Assembly (NCBI GenBank): GCA_000403255.2
Contig: KE159591.1
Location: 145,823-209,822, forward strand
From: Lachnospiraceae bacterium 3-1
Lineage (GTDB): Bacteria; Bacillota; Clostridia; Lachnospirales; Lachnospiraceae
Direction of reading: 5' to 3'
DNA: 64,000 nucleotides
Shown here in pieces: positions 52,306 to 61,647 of the stretch. The notes under the pieces are model-generated. The model was not told the origin of the DNA. It saw only the letters and a program-made list of their open reading frames with translations, and did no database searches. Position 1 is the stretch's first letter, and each line of letters begins with the position of its first letter. A program made the translations under genes and the position numbers.

Positions 52306-54276
52306 TTAAAGATTTACAGGCGGCTTACAGCTCCCATCCTTACAGATATACAAGGTTGCCCGGTTATTGATTCTCCCATATTCCTGACTTTCCTCCCAGA
52401 AAATCATAATATCTGAATCCTTACCATATATTTTCCGTAGCTTTTCCAAATCTTTTTCTTCTTTCAACACCCCAACAATATGTGCTGGTGGGTTCTGATA
52501 CAAAAGAGCCGCTAACAAGGAAAAGCTTTGCCCAGCAGGATGACGCTCTGCAAAGACAGAAAGATACTTTAATTGCTTTTTTGCCTGTTCCCTCCAGGCT
52601 TCCTCACCGGTAATCTGCCATAATTTCACCAGATTATAAGCCATCACAGAATTTCCACTGGGAATGGCGCCGTCATAAGTTTCCTTGGTGGCAGCAATCA
52701 GTCTCTCATTTTCTTTCCCATAAAGAAAAAATCCGCCCTTTCTTTGGTCTTCAAAAAGCTCCTGAGCTTTTCTGCAATAATGCTTGGCTCGTTCCAGGTA
52801 CTTCCGTTCCAATACAGCACGGTAAAGTTCTATTAATCCAAAGGTATAAAAGGCATAATCCTCCAGAAATCCCTGTCCTTGGCAGATCCCATGGCGACAG
52901 CTTACAGGCAGAAAATCCCTCTCCCCATGCTGCGCCTCCAAAAATTCACAGGCCCTTTTTGCCTGACGCAGATAACTTTCCTGTCCAAATACCTGGTACA
53001 TCCTGGCAAAAGCCCCGATCATAAGCCCATTCCAAGAGACAAGGATTTTATCATCTAAAAATAGCCGATAACGCTGCTTACGATATGCATAGACTTTAGG
53101 CAGAAGTCTCTCTGGTTCTGTATGAGAATACTCCTCGTCCTGACCCACTCCATACACCTTATCATTGAGGCGGTTTGGAATGCTTTTCCCTTCAAAATTT
53201 CCTTCTCTTGTAATATTAAAATATTCATTAAATTTCTTTCCAGCAGAAACTCCCAAAAGAGAGGTGAGCTCCTCATAAGCAAATACATAATACTTCCCTT
53301 CCACCCCCTGACTGTCTGCATCCTGGGCAGAATAAAATCCTCCATTGGAATCTGTCATTTCTCGTTGAATATACTGCCCCGTTTTTCTCACCACTTCCCG
53401 GTAAATCTCTTTTCCAGTTATGGAATAAGCCTGGGTATACGCCATGAGAAGGAGGGCATTATCGTATAACATTTTTTCAAAATGAGGCACCAGGAAATAT
53501 GGATCGGTGGAATATCTGGAAAACCCACCGCCGATATGGTCAAATATCCCTCCACGATACATCTGCAGCAAAGTCTTTTCTGCCATTTCAAGAGCACGCC
53601 GATCCCGGTTCACCTGATAATACTCCATCAAAAACATTAGATTGTGAGCCATAGGAAATTTCGGTGCATTTCCAAACCCACCATAAGCTTCGTCAAAGTT
53701 TTGTTTCAACCACCGCACAGCCTGCAAAGCCAAATGCTGCCAGGACAATCCAACGGATTTTGTCTCCTGCTCTTCCTGAAGCTGCCCTGTGAGTTCTTCT
53801 GCTGATTGCTGTAAGCTGCCTCGATCCCTCTTCCAGCGTTTGTCCAAGGCCCGCAATAAATCCAGAAAACCAATCCTGCCATAAGCACTATCCTTTGGAA
53901 AATAAGTCCCCGCATAAAAAGGCTTTTGCTCTGGAGTCAAGAAAATACTAGCTGGCCACCCACCGCTTCCCGTAAACAGCACACATGCCTCCATATAAAT
54001 ACTGTCAATGTCTGGCCGTTCCTCCCGGTCTACTTTAATAGAAATAAAATTCCGATTTAGCTCTCTTGCCACCTCATCATCTTCGAAGCTTTCGTGGGCC
54101 ATTACATGACACCAGTGGCAGGTACTATAACCAATACTAAGAAAAACAGGTTTGTCTTCCTTTTTTGCTTTTTCAAACGCCTCTTTGCACCAGGGATACC
54201 AGTTGACTGGATGCTCTGCATGCTGCAATAAATATGGACTTGTTTGATTTTTTAAATGATTGTTCAGTTTTATCAC
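52306..54276 (-). CDS. Thioredoxin-domain YyaL/DUF255-type protein
   Basis: 656 residues from GTG 54276. The N-terminal thioredoxin-like part contains the DUF255 signature ([35 protein letters not shown]), and the rest is an (alpha/alpha)6 barrel like N-acylglucosamine 2-epimerases ([20 protein letters not shown]). The CxWC pair suggests redox activity, but the true reaction of this broadly conserved family is not known. No strong ribosome site is present for the GTG, so the start is uncertain. Confidence 0.88.
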   Translation of the reverse strand: MIKLNNHLKNQTSPYLLQHAEHPVNWYPWCKEAFEKAKKEDKPVFLSIGYSTCHWCHVMAHESFEDDEVARELNRNFISIKVDREERPDIDSIYMEACVLFTGSGGWPASIFLTPEQKPFYAGTYFPKDSAYGRIGFLDLLRALDKRWKRDRGSLQQSAEELTGQLQEEQETKSVGLSWQHLALQAVRWLKQNFDEAYGGFGNAPKFPMAHNLMFLMEYYQVNRDRRALEMAEKTLLQMYRGGIFDHIGGGFSRYSTDPYFLVPHFEKMLYDNALLLMAYTQAYSITGKEIYREVVRKTGQYIQREMTDSNGGFYSAQDADSQGVEGKYYVFAYEELTSLLGVSAGKKFNEYFNITREGNFEGKSIPNRLNDKVYGVGQDEEYSHTEPERLLPKVYAYRKQRYRLFLDDKILVSWNGLMIGAFARMYQVFGQESYLRQAKRACEFLEAQHGERDFLPVSCRHGICQGQGFLEDYAFYTFGLIELYRAVLERKYLERAKHYCRKAQELFEDQRKGGFFLYGKENERLIAATKETYDGAIPSGNSVMAYNLVKLWQITGEEAWREQAKKQLKYLSVFAERHPAGQSFSLLAALLYQNPPAHIVGVLKEEKDLEKLRKIYGKDSDIMIFWEESQEYGRINNRATLYICKDGSCKPPVNL

Positions 54277-54358
54277 CTCATATTTAAAATGATTCTGCTA
54301 TAATATCTGCTTTTTTGGTGATTCCAAAACTGTAAAATTATGGTTTTTTCTATCCTCT

Positions 54359-54427
54359 ATTTTTTATTCTATCAAAAGACACTTTCACGCTTTCGCGTGA
54401 CAAGCTCTTTCCTATTAGATGAAAAAA
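54359..54427. repeat. Dispersed palindromic repeat, copy 3 (core only)
   Basis: The core hairpin of the 15301 and 47982 repeats, ending less perfectly (CTATTAGATGAAAAAA). The GCACGAG lead-in is absent. It lies between the YyaL-like gene and the DUF975 gene. Confidence 0.75.
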
Positions 54428-54529
54428 CGGGAAGCCATATCCACACTGGCTTCCCATTGATTTTAACTGTCCTTCTCTATCTCTTCCCATTGGATTTTGC
54501 GGTCTTTAAAATAATATTCTCTGTCATGC

Positions 54530-55309
54530 TCAGTACCCTTCCACTTCCTGATATCTTTTTTCTAAATCATTCTCTGGCTGTATCCACTGTCCTCGATCTA
54601 GCTCTCCAGTTACATCCAAATAAAAGCTTACCAGTGTCTGGTTCATATAGGGAGAAATCCAAAGCATTCCCAGTCCACAAGAAAGTATTCCCAAAATTCC
54701 CCAGCCAATGTAACTTAAATAAATATAAAATAAACGTCCCTTATTTCCATTCATCCAGCGTGCACTTTCCCGAAATGCTGTTACAGCGCCCATCTGAAGA
54801 TTATCAATCAACAGGAAAAATACAAGACTAAAACGGAACGTAAACATCACCATAAGTACTGTCCCTGCCAGATAAAGCACTGCTCCTATCACACAAGCGG
54901 GTACAAGCTCAGCAGCCACCCCTACGCTCAAACATACCGTTCCTGGTAAGATGCATAGCAATTCCACACCTATCATAATCAGAATCCCTACAATATAACG
55001 ATCCGGCCTTCGAACAAATTCTCCAAACAGCATGCCGATTCCTGTTTCCTGATTTCTTGCAAATCCTATCTGCATTCTGCTAATGCCACACTGCATAATG
55101 ACAGAAACGATGCCGACAATCAATGCCGCAACCAAATATGCGCCTAACTGCACATATCCTCCTCCACTGATAAAAAACAGAAAGTAAAAGGGGATTAATA
55201 CCGCAAACATAATCAAACTAAGCAACAATACTGCCCCTATCATCAATCCCCAGTGTCCAACTAAATTCTCCCTTGCCAGTCGTTTTAATTCTGCTGATGT
55301 GCGATTCAT
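54530..55309 (-). CDS. DUF975-family integral membrane protein
   Basis: 259 residues, with a conserved start (MNRTSAELKRLARENLVGHW) and about six membrane segments. The conserved SARWMNGNKGRLFYIYLSYI and LGMLWISPYMNQTLVSFY are typical of DUF975. The function of the family is unknown; it is common in Firmicutes. The ribosome site is weak (GGAGCG 12 bases upstream). Confidence 0.85.
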   Translation of the reverse strand: MNRTSAELKRLARENLVGHWGLMIGAVLLLSLIMFAVLIPFYFLFFISGGGYVQLGAYLVAALIVGIVSVIMQCGISRMQIGFARNQETGIGMLFGEFVRRPDRYIVGILIMIGVELLCILPGTVCLSVGVAAELVPACVIGAVLYLAGTVLMVMFTFRFSLVFFLLIDNLQMGAVTAFRESARWMNGNKGRLFYIYLSYIGWGILGILSCGLGMLWISPYMNQTLVSFYLDVTGELDRGQWIQPENDLEKRYQEVEGY

Positions 55310-55368
55310 ATTATTTTACGCTCCATTTCCATCTGATACATTCTAAATTATACCATACCAGTTCTCTA

Positions 55369-56127
55369 TCAATAGTATATATCTTCCCTGAAATCCTGGT
55401 CGAAATCCAGCACTTTCCCCGTCACGGCATGGATTTCAATATCATATTCATACTCATCCTTTACCAATTCCACATCATAAACGGGAACTCCATCATCTCT
55501 GTCAAATTCTACTTTTATTACAGTCGCACCAGGCACCTTGGAAAGAGCAATCTTTTTCGCCTCTTCTACGCCTATATAATTATTGTTACCTGCCTTGGAA
55601 GTAATACGCTTTTCCCATCCATAGCTTAGCAGTTCACGAGTTTTGGCATGATAGTCCAATTCATACTTTGTGGTGCCCTTCTTCATCTTCACCTTGTATT
55701 GCTGCACTCCGTCCTCATATTTCAAACGAATGCTAGTGATGGTTGCCCCACGTACCTTCTTCTTTGCCAGGCTTTTGCATTTACTCATACTCATTATCTT
55801 TTTTTTGCTGGTCCGGTTGATTCTATTCTGTTCCCATTCATACTGAACCAAGCTTCCATTAGAAGCAAGGTAGGTAAGGTCATATTCTTTTGTTCCCTTA
55901 ATCATTTTCACTTCATAAAGCAAATTCCCTTTTTCATAATCCCTGTCTATTTCAAAAATTTGCGCACCCGGCACTTTCTTCTTTGCCAGCTTCACCACCT
56001 GACTATCCTTTGTGATTTTCTTTGCATATGCAACGTCTCCTTTGTGAGGCGCTGCAAGCATACCTAAAAGCACAAAACAAAACACTGTAAGAATCATACC
56101 AAACATTTTAAATTTCTTCATAAACAT
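55369..56127 (-). CDS. Secreted or membrane-anchored triple PepSY protein
   Basis: 252 residues from ATG 56127, with AAAGGAGGT upstream; the longer frame from 56274 overlaps the upstream gene. A signal/anchor segment (FGMILTVFCFVLLGMLAAPH) is followed by three PepSY-type repeats of about 75 residues (KLAKKKVPGAQIFEIDRDYE; SLAKKKVRGATITSIRLKYE; KIALSKVPGATVIKVEFDRD). PepSY domains inhibit peptidases or sense metals. It is 28 bases after a putative metallopeptidase gene, which suggests a protease-inhibitor pair. Confidence 0.85.
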   Translation of the reverse strand: MFMKKFKMFGMILTVFCFVLLGMLAAPHKGDVAYAKKITKDSQVVKLAKKKVPGAQIFEIDRDYEKGNLLYEVKMIKGTKEYDLTYLASNGSLVQYEWEQNRINRTSKKKIMSMSKCKSLAKKKVRGATITSIRLKYEDGVQQYKVKMKKGTTKYELDYHAKTRELLSYGWEKRITSKAGNNNYIGVEEAKKIALSKVPGATVIKVEFDRDDGVPVYDVELVKDEYEYDIEIHAVTGKVLDFDQDFREDIYY

Positions 56128-56155
56128 AAAACCTCCTTTGCTATTCTTCCTTTTC

Positions 56156-56695
56156 TTATGCTGCGTAATCAACATTGTTTCCTTTTGCATCCTCTTCCCC
56201 AAGAATCTTCCGGCTCTTTTCATAAGGATCTGCTGGATACTTAATACTGGTAGAGGTTGTTCCTCCTGATACATAAGTCCTGCCGCATTCGGGACAAACA
56301 GACGTATGAATACTTACAGAAGCTCTGACCACCTTTCCATCCTCCTGGGCCGCCTTTGTATATGCATTGGAAACATGTTCTCCTTCATGAGCACGTACTG
56401 CGCTGCCTGCTGCCTCAGGAGAAATATGAGCTGCTGCCTTAAAGGAAACATTCTCATTGGAACCATCCTGATATTTTCGATTTTCACAAGTCTGACACCG
56501 TTCTCCTGTTTTTTTCACAGAATCGTCTTTACTTTCCCTATCCCAAAATACGCCATCTGCACCATAAGTCCTGCCAGCTTTAACTCCCTCAGGACTACCG
56601 GTGCTATTCTCCTGTCCATACCTCCCATTATAGTTACTGTAATTACTATAATTATTATAACTATAACCGCCTAATCCTCCAATTGCCCCTGTCAT
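56156..56695 (-). CDS. Putative metallopeptidase with HExxH-like motif (SprA-related)
   Basis: 179 residues from ATG 56695, with GAGAGGTG upstream. A low-complexity Tyr/Asn/Ser N-terminus (YSYNNYSNYSNYNGRYG) leads to a CxxC pair (RCQTCENRK) and the motif VRAHEGEHVSNAYTKAAQ, which fits the HExxH zinc signature of SprA/CJM1_0395-type putative metallopeptidases. A second Cys pair (CPECGRTY) follows. It is probably cytosolic or non-classically exported. It is co-transcribed with the PepSY gene. Confidence 0.75.
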   Translation of the reverse strand: MTGAIGGLGGYSYNNYSNYSNYNGRYGQENSTGSPEGVKAGRTYGADGVFWDRESKDDSVKKTGERCQTCENRKYQDGSNENVSFKAAAHISPEAAGSAVRAHEGEHVSNAYTKAAQEDGKVVRASVSIHTSVCPECGRTYVSGGTTSTSIKYPADPYEKSRKILGEEDAKGNNVDYAA

Positions 56696-56820
56696 GCAAA
56701 CACCTCTCTTCTTTTTTTCTAGACAATCCAATGCCCCACTGCAAGCTACCGGACATGATTTCAATTTTATCCATATCTTTCATATTGTTCATAAAATTAA
56801 TCCGATAAAATGATATACTA

Positions 56821-56871
56821 ATTATATCACAACTCTTACCTTTTGACAAATAGGAAAAAAGGCATTATACT
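56821..56871. promoter_or_regulatory. Back-to-back promoters with overlapping -35 boxes
   Basis: Plus strand: TTGACA (56843-56848), 17 bases, TATACT (56866-56871), driving the DUF2752 gene. Minus strand: TTGTCA (56844-56849), 17 bases, TATAAT (56821-56826), driving the metallopeptidase-PepSY pair. The two -35 boxes share five bases. Confidence 0.75.
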
Positions 56872-56915
56872 GCAAACATAACACACTAATAGAAACAATA
56901 CCTGAGGATATCTTT

Positions 56916-57362
56916 ATGAGACAACAAAAAAAAGAAGAAACTGCCCTGTTCTACACTGGCTGGGCATTGATTGCCATCGTATGTTTTCTGGGGATTCTTT
57001 ACCAGCTGTTCCCCATTCCCTTTTCCAAGCTCCTGCTGCCCTGCCTGGTGCAGCGTACCCTTGGTATTTACTGTCCTGGCTGCGGCGGGACCAGAGCGGT
57101 AGCAGCCTTTCTTCGGGGGGATTTCCTTACCTCGTTTATCTGTCACCCCTTAGTTCTGTATACCGCCGCAACTGGCGGTTGGTTTCTCTTTAGCCAGACC
57201 ATAGAACGTATTTCCAGGCATCGCCTGAGGATTGGTATGAAATACCGGGACGGCTATGTGTGGGCCGCCCTTATCATTGTCATTGGAAATTTTATCATCA
57301 AGAATCTGCTGTTGATCCTATGGCATATAGATTTACTGAAAAATTTTACGCTATACCTGTAA
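56916..57362 (+). CDS. DUF2752 membrane protein
   Basis: 148 residues with about three membrane segments. The central TLGIYCPGCGGTRAVAAFLR is the DUF2752 signature (CPxCGxTR). Family function is unknown; it may bind a metal or cofactor at the membrane. It converges on lysC with an 11-base gap, leaving no room for a terminator between them. Confidence 0.88.
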   Translation: MRQQKKEETALFYTGWALIAIVCFLGILYQLFPIPFSKLLLPCLVQRTLGIYCPGCGGTRAVAAFLRGDFLTSFICHPLVLYTAATGGWFLFSQTIERISRHRLRIGMKYRDGYVWAALIIVIGNFIIKNLLLILWHIDLLKNFTLYL

Positions 57363-57373
57363 ATTCAAGCCCA

Positions 57374-58579
57374 TCAGTCCTCTATAAACTGATCATGTAC
57401 TGCCCGCATAGCCTTATCCACATCTTCTTCATTGATCAATACGGTAATGCGGATTTCTGAGGTAGCAATCATACGGATATTGATTCCTGCATTGTACAAT
57501 GCTTCAAACATCCTGGATGCTACCCCAGGATTAGACTGCATTCCTGCGCCTACAATGGATACTTTTGCCACTGTATCATTCACTTCAATTTCCCTGGCTG
57601 TAATTCTGCTTTTATGTTCTTTTAAAATTGCCACTGCTTCTTTAGCATCTTCTCTAGCCACAGTAAAGGAAATATCTTTCGTGCCATTTCCTCCAATGGA
57701 TTGCAGAATAATATCTACATTGATATTATTTCTTGCCAGCAAATCAAATATTTTAAAAGCAATTCCCGGAGTATCCTTTACCCCAAATACCGCAATCCTG
57801 GCTGTATTTTTATCCACAGCAACTCCGCTGACAAGCATACTCTCCATGTCTGTCTCCTCCTTTACAATCGTCCCTTCCGCACTATTCAAGCTGGAACGGA
57901 CTACCAACTGTACCCCATACTTCTTTGCCATTTCTACCGAACGGTTATGCAGCACTTTCGCACCTAGGGTTGCCAACTCCAGCATTTCATCATAGGTAAT
58001 TTCAGGTATTTTCTTTGCATTGGGCACAACCCTGGGATCTGCAGTGTATACACCTTCCACATCTGTATAAATTTCGCAGGCATCCGCATGGAGTACCGCT
58101 GCCAAAGCCACTGCCGTGGTGTCAGAGCCGCCTCGTCCTAAGGTTGTAACATCCTCATATTTATTTACTCCCTGAAACCCTGTGACAATAACTATTTTGC
58201 GGTTATCCAGCTCGTGGCGGATACGCTGGGTATCAATTTTCTTAAAACGCGCATTCCCATATCTGGATGACGTCTGCATCATAACTTGAAAAGCATTTAA
58301 AGAAACAGAAGGCACCCCTAAAGCTCCCATTGCCATAGCCATCAACGCTGTGGAAGTCTGTTCTCCAGTAGCCAGCAGCATATCTAACTCACGTTTTGGG
58401 GGATTTGGATTGATATTCTTCGCCAGTTCCAAAAGACTATCCGTTGTTTTTCCCATAGCGGACAATACGACCACTACATCATTACCCTTCCTATAATCCT
58501 CCATACAACGCCTGGCCACATTATAAATCCGTTCTTTATCTGCAACGGAGCTTCCTCCAAATTTTTTTACTATTAACAT
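57374..58579 (-). CDS. lysC: Aspartate kinase
   Basis: 401 residues from ATG 58579, with CAGGAGAAC upstream. Kinase motifs KKFGGSSVAD at the N-terminus and TTLGRGGSDTTAVALAA, then two C-terminal ACT domains (AVFGVKDTPGIAFKIFDLLA; VSIVGAGMQSNPGVASRMFE) that bind the feedback inhibitor. It makes aspartyl phosphate for threonine, methionine and lysine, and through lysine-pathway intermediates for dipicolinate. Last gene of the operon from 61498. Confidence 0.95.
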   Translation of the reverse strand: MLIVKKFGGSSVADKERIYNVARRCMEDYRKGNDVVVVLSAMGKTTDSLLELAKNINPNPPKRELDMLLATGEQTSTALMAMAMGALGVPSVSLNAFQVMMQTSSRYGNARFKKIDTQRIRHELDNRKIVIVTGFQGVNKYEDVTTLGRGGSDTTAVALAAVLHADACEIYTDVEGVYTADPRVVPNAKKIPEITYDEMLELATLGAKVLHNRSVEMAKKYGVQLVVRSSLNSAEGTIVKEETDMESMLVSGVAVDKNTARIAVFGVKDTPGIAFKIFDLLARNNINVDIILQSIGGNGTKDISFTVAREDAKEAVAILKEHKSRITAREIEVNDTVAKVSIVGAGMQSNPGVASRMFEALYNAGINIRMIATSEIRITVLINEEDVDKAMRAVHDQFIED

Positions 58580-58600
58580 ATTGTTCTCCTGAACCACGGT

Positions 58601-59803
58601 CTATTTTTGAATCAGATAATCTATCATTTCACAGCCTTTTGAAATATGATGGCTGCTTTTTGCCGCTTCTCTTTCATTGTATTTCCACATATTTTTCTGT
58701 GGCGCGCTACTGTCATACAGCAAGTAGGGCACATCATCTCCCGTATGGGTACGAATGCAAATGGGCGTCGGATGATCCGGCATCACCAACATACGAAATT
58801 CTTCCCCTGCCTGCTCCAATCCTTCCTTGATGGGCGCAATTACCTGTTCATCCAGAAATTGAATTGCCTGCACCTTTTTCTCTACACTGCCCTGATGCCC
58901 CATCTCATCCGGCGCTTCCACATGCACATAAACAAAATCATACTGCTCTTTTGTCAACACATCTACGGCTGCCTGGGCCTTGCCTCTATAATTGGTGTGA
59001 AGGCCCCCATTTGCTCCCTCAACACAAATATTCTTCATGGATGCTCCCACCGCAATGCCCTTTAACAAATCCACGGCTGACACCATTGCGCCTTGTAAGC
59101 CTGTTTTTTCCTGAAAAGAAGAAAGGGACGGCCTTGTACCTGCACCCCAAAACCAGCAGGAATTGGCAGGATTTTTCCCCTGTTCCTTGCGCTTTTGGTT
59201 AATGGGATGGTTTACCAGAATCTCATAACTTTTTCTCATCATGTTTTGCAGCATCTCATCCTGAGGAAGGTATTGCCCAATGGTCTGCCCCAGCACATCA
59301 TGAGGCTGGGATAATTTTAACACTTCCCCCTGCTGCCAAATCAGCAAATGGCGATAACTGGTTCCTACATAAAATTTATAACAATCCGTTTCCAGCTCCT
59401 GTTTTACTGCTTCCAGTAAAACAGCCGCTTCTTCAGTAGATATTTCCCCAGAGCTATGATCTAAAATCTTTTTATCCTCAAAATTCTCTTCTTCCTCTGT
59501 CAATGTCACCAAATTGCAACGCAAAGACACATCGGTAGGCCTCATATCCACACCGATACTTAACGCTTCCAGAGGAGAACGCCCGGAATAATACTGTTTC
59601 GGATCGTATCCCAGCACAGATAAATTCGCGGTATCGCTGCCTGGCGCCATCCCATCTGGAATAGTATGCGCTGTTCCGATTTCCCCTGCAGCGGCAAGGT
59701 AGTCCATACAAGGTGTTTTGGCATATTCCAGGGGCGTCATTCCCCCCAGCTCTTCCAGGGGAAGGTCTGCCATTCCATCCCCTAGTACAATAACATATTT
59801 CAT
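58601..59803 (-). CDS. Cofactor-independent PGM-fold enzyme, possibly homoserine kinase
   Basis: 400 residues from ATG 59803, with AGGAAGG upstream. It belongs to the archaeal-type phosphoglycerate mutase (ApgM) branch: MKYVIVLGDGMADLPLEELG, the catalytic Ser in PGSDTANLSVLGYDP and a metal site MPDHPTPICIRTHTGD. It sits between hom and lysC, with no ThrB in the window. Members of this branch in threonine operons have been proposed, and in Bacteroides shown, to be homoserine kinases (ThrB2). That role fits the context better than glycolysis, but it is inference. Confidence 0.85.
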   Translation of the reverse strand: MKYVIVLGDGMADLPLEELGGMTPLEYAKTPCMDYLAAAGEIGTAHTIPDGMAPGSDTANLSVLGYDPKQYYSGRSPLEALSIGVDMRPTDVSLRCNLVTLTEEEENFEDKKILDHSSGEISTEEAAVLLEAVKQELETDCYKFYVGTSYRHLLIWQQGEVLKLSQPHDVLGQTIGQYLPQDEMLQNMMRKSYEILVNHPINQKRKEQGKNPANSCWFWGAGTRPSLSSFQEKTGLQGAMVSAVDLLKGIAVGASMKNICVEGANGGLHTNYRGKAQAAVDVLTKEQYDFVYVHVEAPDEMGHQGSVEKKVQAIQFLDEQVIAPIKEGLEQAGEEFRMLVMPDHPTPICIRTHTGDDVPYLLYDSSAPQKNMWKYNEREAAKSSHHISKGCEMIDYLIQK

Positions 59804-59824
59804 ATTCATCCTTCCTGTTCTCTC

Positions 59825-61027
59825 CTACACTACGCGAATTCTCTGCAAAATGTTCTTCAATTTTGAAGCTTTTTGTTCATATTCTTCTTCTGTTATGATT
59901 TCTGTCAAAAATCCTATTTCACCAGAAATGTCTTCTGCTTCTACAAATTCCACATTACCGAATAATTTCTGAATATTTTCCTTTTCCTCACTGATCCGCA
60001 CAAAAAATCTGCTCTTTGCTTTCTTCCAGTCAACCAAATCCATTTTTCGTGAACTCCAGGAAATTAGAATGTTCTTGTGAAGATGCTTTGCGATATCTAC
60101 AATATCTGCCACCACTGCACTGGCGGTAGGAAGCTTTCCTGCACCACTGCCATAAAACATAGCGTCTCCTAGTACATTTCCATGAACAAAAATAGCGTTA
60201 AACACATCATTTACATTATACAAAGGATGCTCCTTGGACAACAAAAAGGGAGCAACCATGGCACAATATCCCTCTTCTGTCTTCTTGCTGGTGGCCAAAA
60301 GCTTAATCACTCTGCCCATAGCTTGGGCATAACGGATATCCGTTGCAGTAATCTTTGAAATGCCCTCTGTGTATATTTCTTCAAAATCTACCTGCTGCCC
60401 ACATACCAGTGAGGTTAAAATCGCAATTTTCCGGCAGGCGTCATACCCTTCCACATCTGCGGTAGGATCTGCTTCTGCATAACCTCTGGATTGAGCATCT
60501 TTTAACACATCATCAAATTCCAGCCCTTCAAATGTCATCTTACTTAACATGTAATTGGTAGTTCCATTTAAAATTCCTGTGATTTCCTGAATCTCATCTG
60601 CGGTCAGGGAAGAATTCAACGGCCGGATAATTGGAATTCCGCCTCCTACACTTGCCTCGAACATAAAATTGATACTCTGCTCTTTGGCAATGGCAATCAG
60701 CTCTGCTCCATGCTTCGCCACCAATGCCTTGTTGGAGGTGGTAACACTCTTTCCTGCCAGCAATGCCCGTTTTACAAAAGTATAAGCCGGCTCCACGCCG
60801 CCCATAGCTTCCACTACCACCTGGATTTCCGGGTCATTTGCAATCACATCATAGTCATGCACTATCTTTTTCTCCATAGGATCTCCAGGAAAATCCCGTA
60901 AATCAAGAATATATTTTACCTCAATCTCATCACCTGCACGCCCTGCAATACTTTCCCGATTGGTGTTTAATACTTCCACCACGCCGGAACCTATGGTTCC
61001 ATACCCTAAAATTGCAATCTTTATCAT
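59825..61027 (-). CDS. hom: Homoserine dehydrogenase
   Basis: 400 residues from ATG 61027, with GGAGGAAAT upstream. NAD(P)-binding IKIAILGYGTIGSGVVEVL, catalytic-region LSKMTFEGLEFDDVLKDAQS with RGYAEADPTADVEGYDACRK, and a C-terminal ACT-like domain (FVRISEEKENIQKLFGNVEF). It reduces aspartate semialdehyde to homoserine. 27 bases after the ACT-protein gene. Confidence 0.95.
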   Translation of the reverse strand: MIKIAILGYGTIGSGVVEVLNTNRESIAGRAGDEIEVKYILDLRDFPGDPMEKKIVHDYDVIANDPEIQVVVEAMGGVEPAYTFVKRALLAGKSVTTSNKALVAKHGAELIAIAKEQSINFMFEASVGGGIPIIRPLNSSLTADEIQEITGILNGTTNYMLSKMTFEGLEFDDVLKDAQSRGYAEADPTADVEGYDACRKIAILTSLVCGQQVDFEEIYTEGISKITATDIRYAQAMGRVIKLLATSKKTEEGYCAMVAPFLLSKEHPLYNVNDVFNAIFVHGNVLGDAMFYGSGAGKLPTASAVVADIVDIAKHLHKNILISWSSRKMDLVDWKKAKSRFFVRISEEKENIQKLFGNVEFVEAEDISGEIGFLTEIITEEEYEQKASKLKNILQRIRVV

Positions 61028-61054
61028 AATTTCCTCCATTCCGCATACTTGTTT

Positions 61055-61498
61055 TCATTCTCTAGCTAATATTTTCACATAATGAACGCCATCCTGCTGT
61101 TCAATATTTTCTACCATCTGGGACACATTTTTCGTGTCTGGGAGCACATCCACGCTTATGGTTAAAGACGCCACTCCATTGACTGGAATACTCTGGTGAA
61201 TGGTCAGAATGTTGGCGTGGAAATCCGCCACAATTCCAAGTACCAGCGACAACAATCCTGGCTCATCATCCAATTGGATGACCATTGTAATTGTCTTCCC
61301 CTTAGCATTGTCATGAAAGGGAAAAATATCATCTTTATACTTATAAAAAGAACTCCGGCTGATTCCCACCAGTTCTGTGGCTTCCTGTACGGATTCTGCC
61401 CGCTCCGATTCCAACAGCCGCTTGGCCTCCACAACCTTCAACAGCACTTCTGGAACCGCTTTTTTCTTCAATACAAAATATTTTGTCTTTTCTTCCAT
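61055..61498 (-). CDS. ACT-domain protein (UPF0735/PheB-like)
   Basis: 147 residues. An N-terminal HTH-like part (ESVQEATELVGISRSSFYKY) is followed by a C-terminal ACT domain (TMVIQLDDEPGLLSLVLGIV). Such proteins sit at the head of threonine or aromatic amino-acid operons and are thought to sense an amino acid and regulate. First gene of the ACT-hom-PGM-lysC operon, behind its own promoter. TCCTCC-type site precedes the ATG on the minus strand. Confidence 0.88.
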   Translation of the reverse strand: MEEKTKYFVLKKKAVPEVLLKVVEAKRLLESERAESVQEATELVGISRSSFYKYKDDIFPFHDNAKGKTITMVIQLDDEPGLLSLVLGIVADFHANILTIHQSIPVNGVASLTISVDVLPDTKNVSQMVENIEQQDGVHYVKILARE

Positions 61499-61550
61499 GC
61501 TATCCTCCGGTTTTGTATGTCTGTGAAATACATCTGTATTCTAAGGAAAG

Positions 61551-61579
61551 ATATTAGCACATTTATTTTTGAAATGCAA
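61551..61579 (-). promoter_or_regulatory. Promoter of the ACT-hom-PGM-lysC operon
   Basis: On the minus strand TTGCAT, 17 bases, TAATAT. The leader is about 45 bases; no riboswitch or T-box fold was seen. Confidence 0.6.
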
Positions 61580-61647
61580 CCTGTTTTTCAAATTTCCCAA
61601 TGCCGTGGACCGCTAAAATGTTACTGTTCACTCCGTGACCAGTAACG

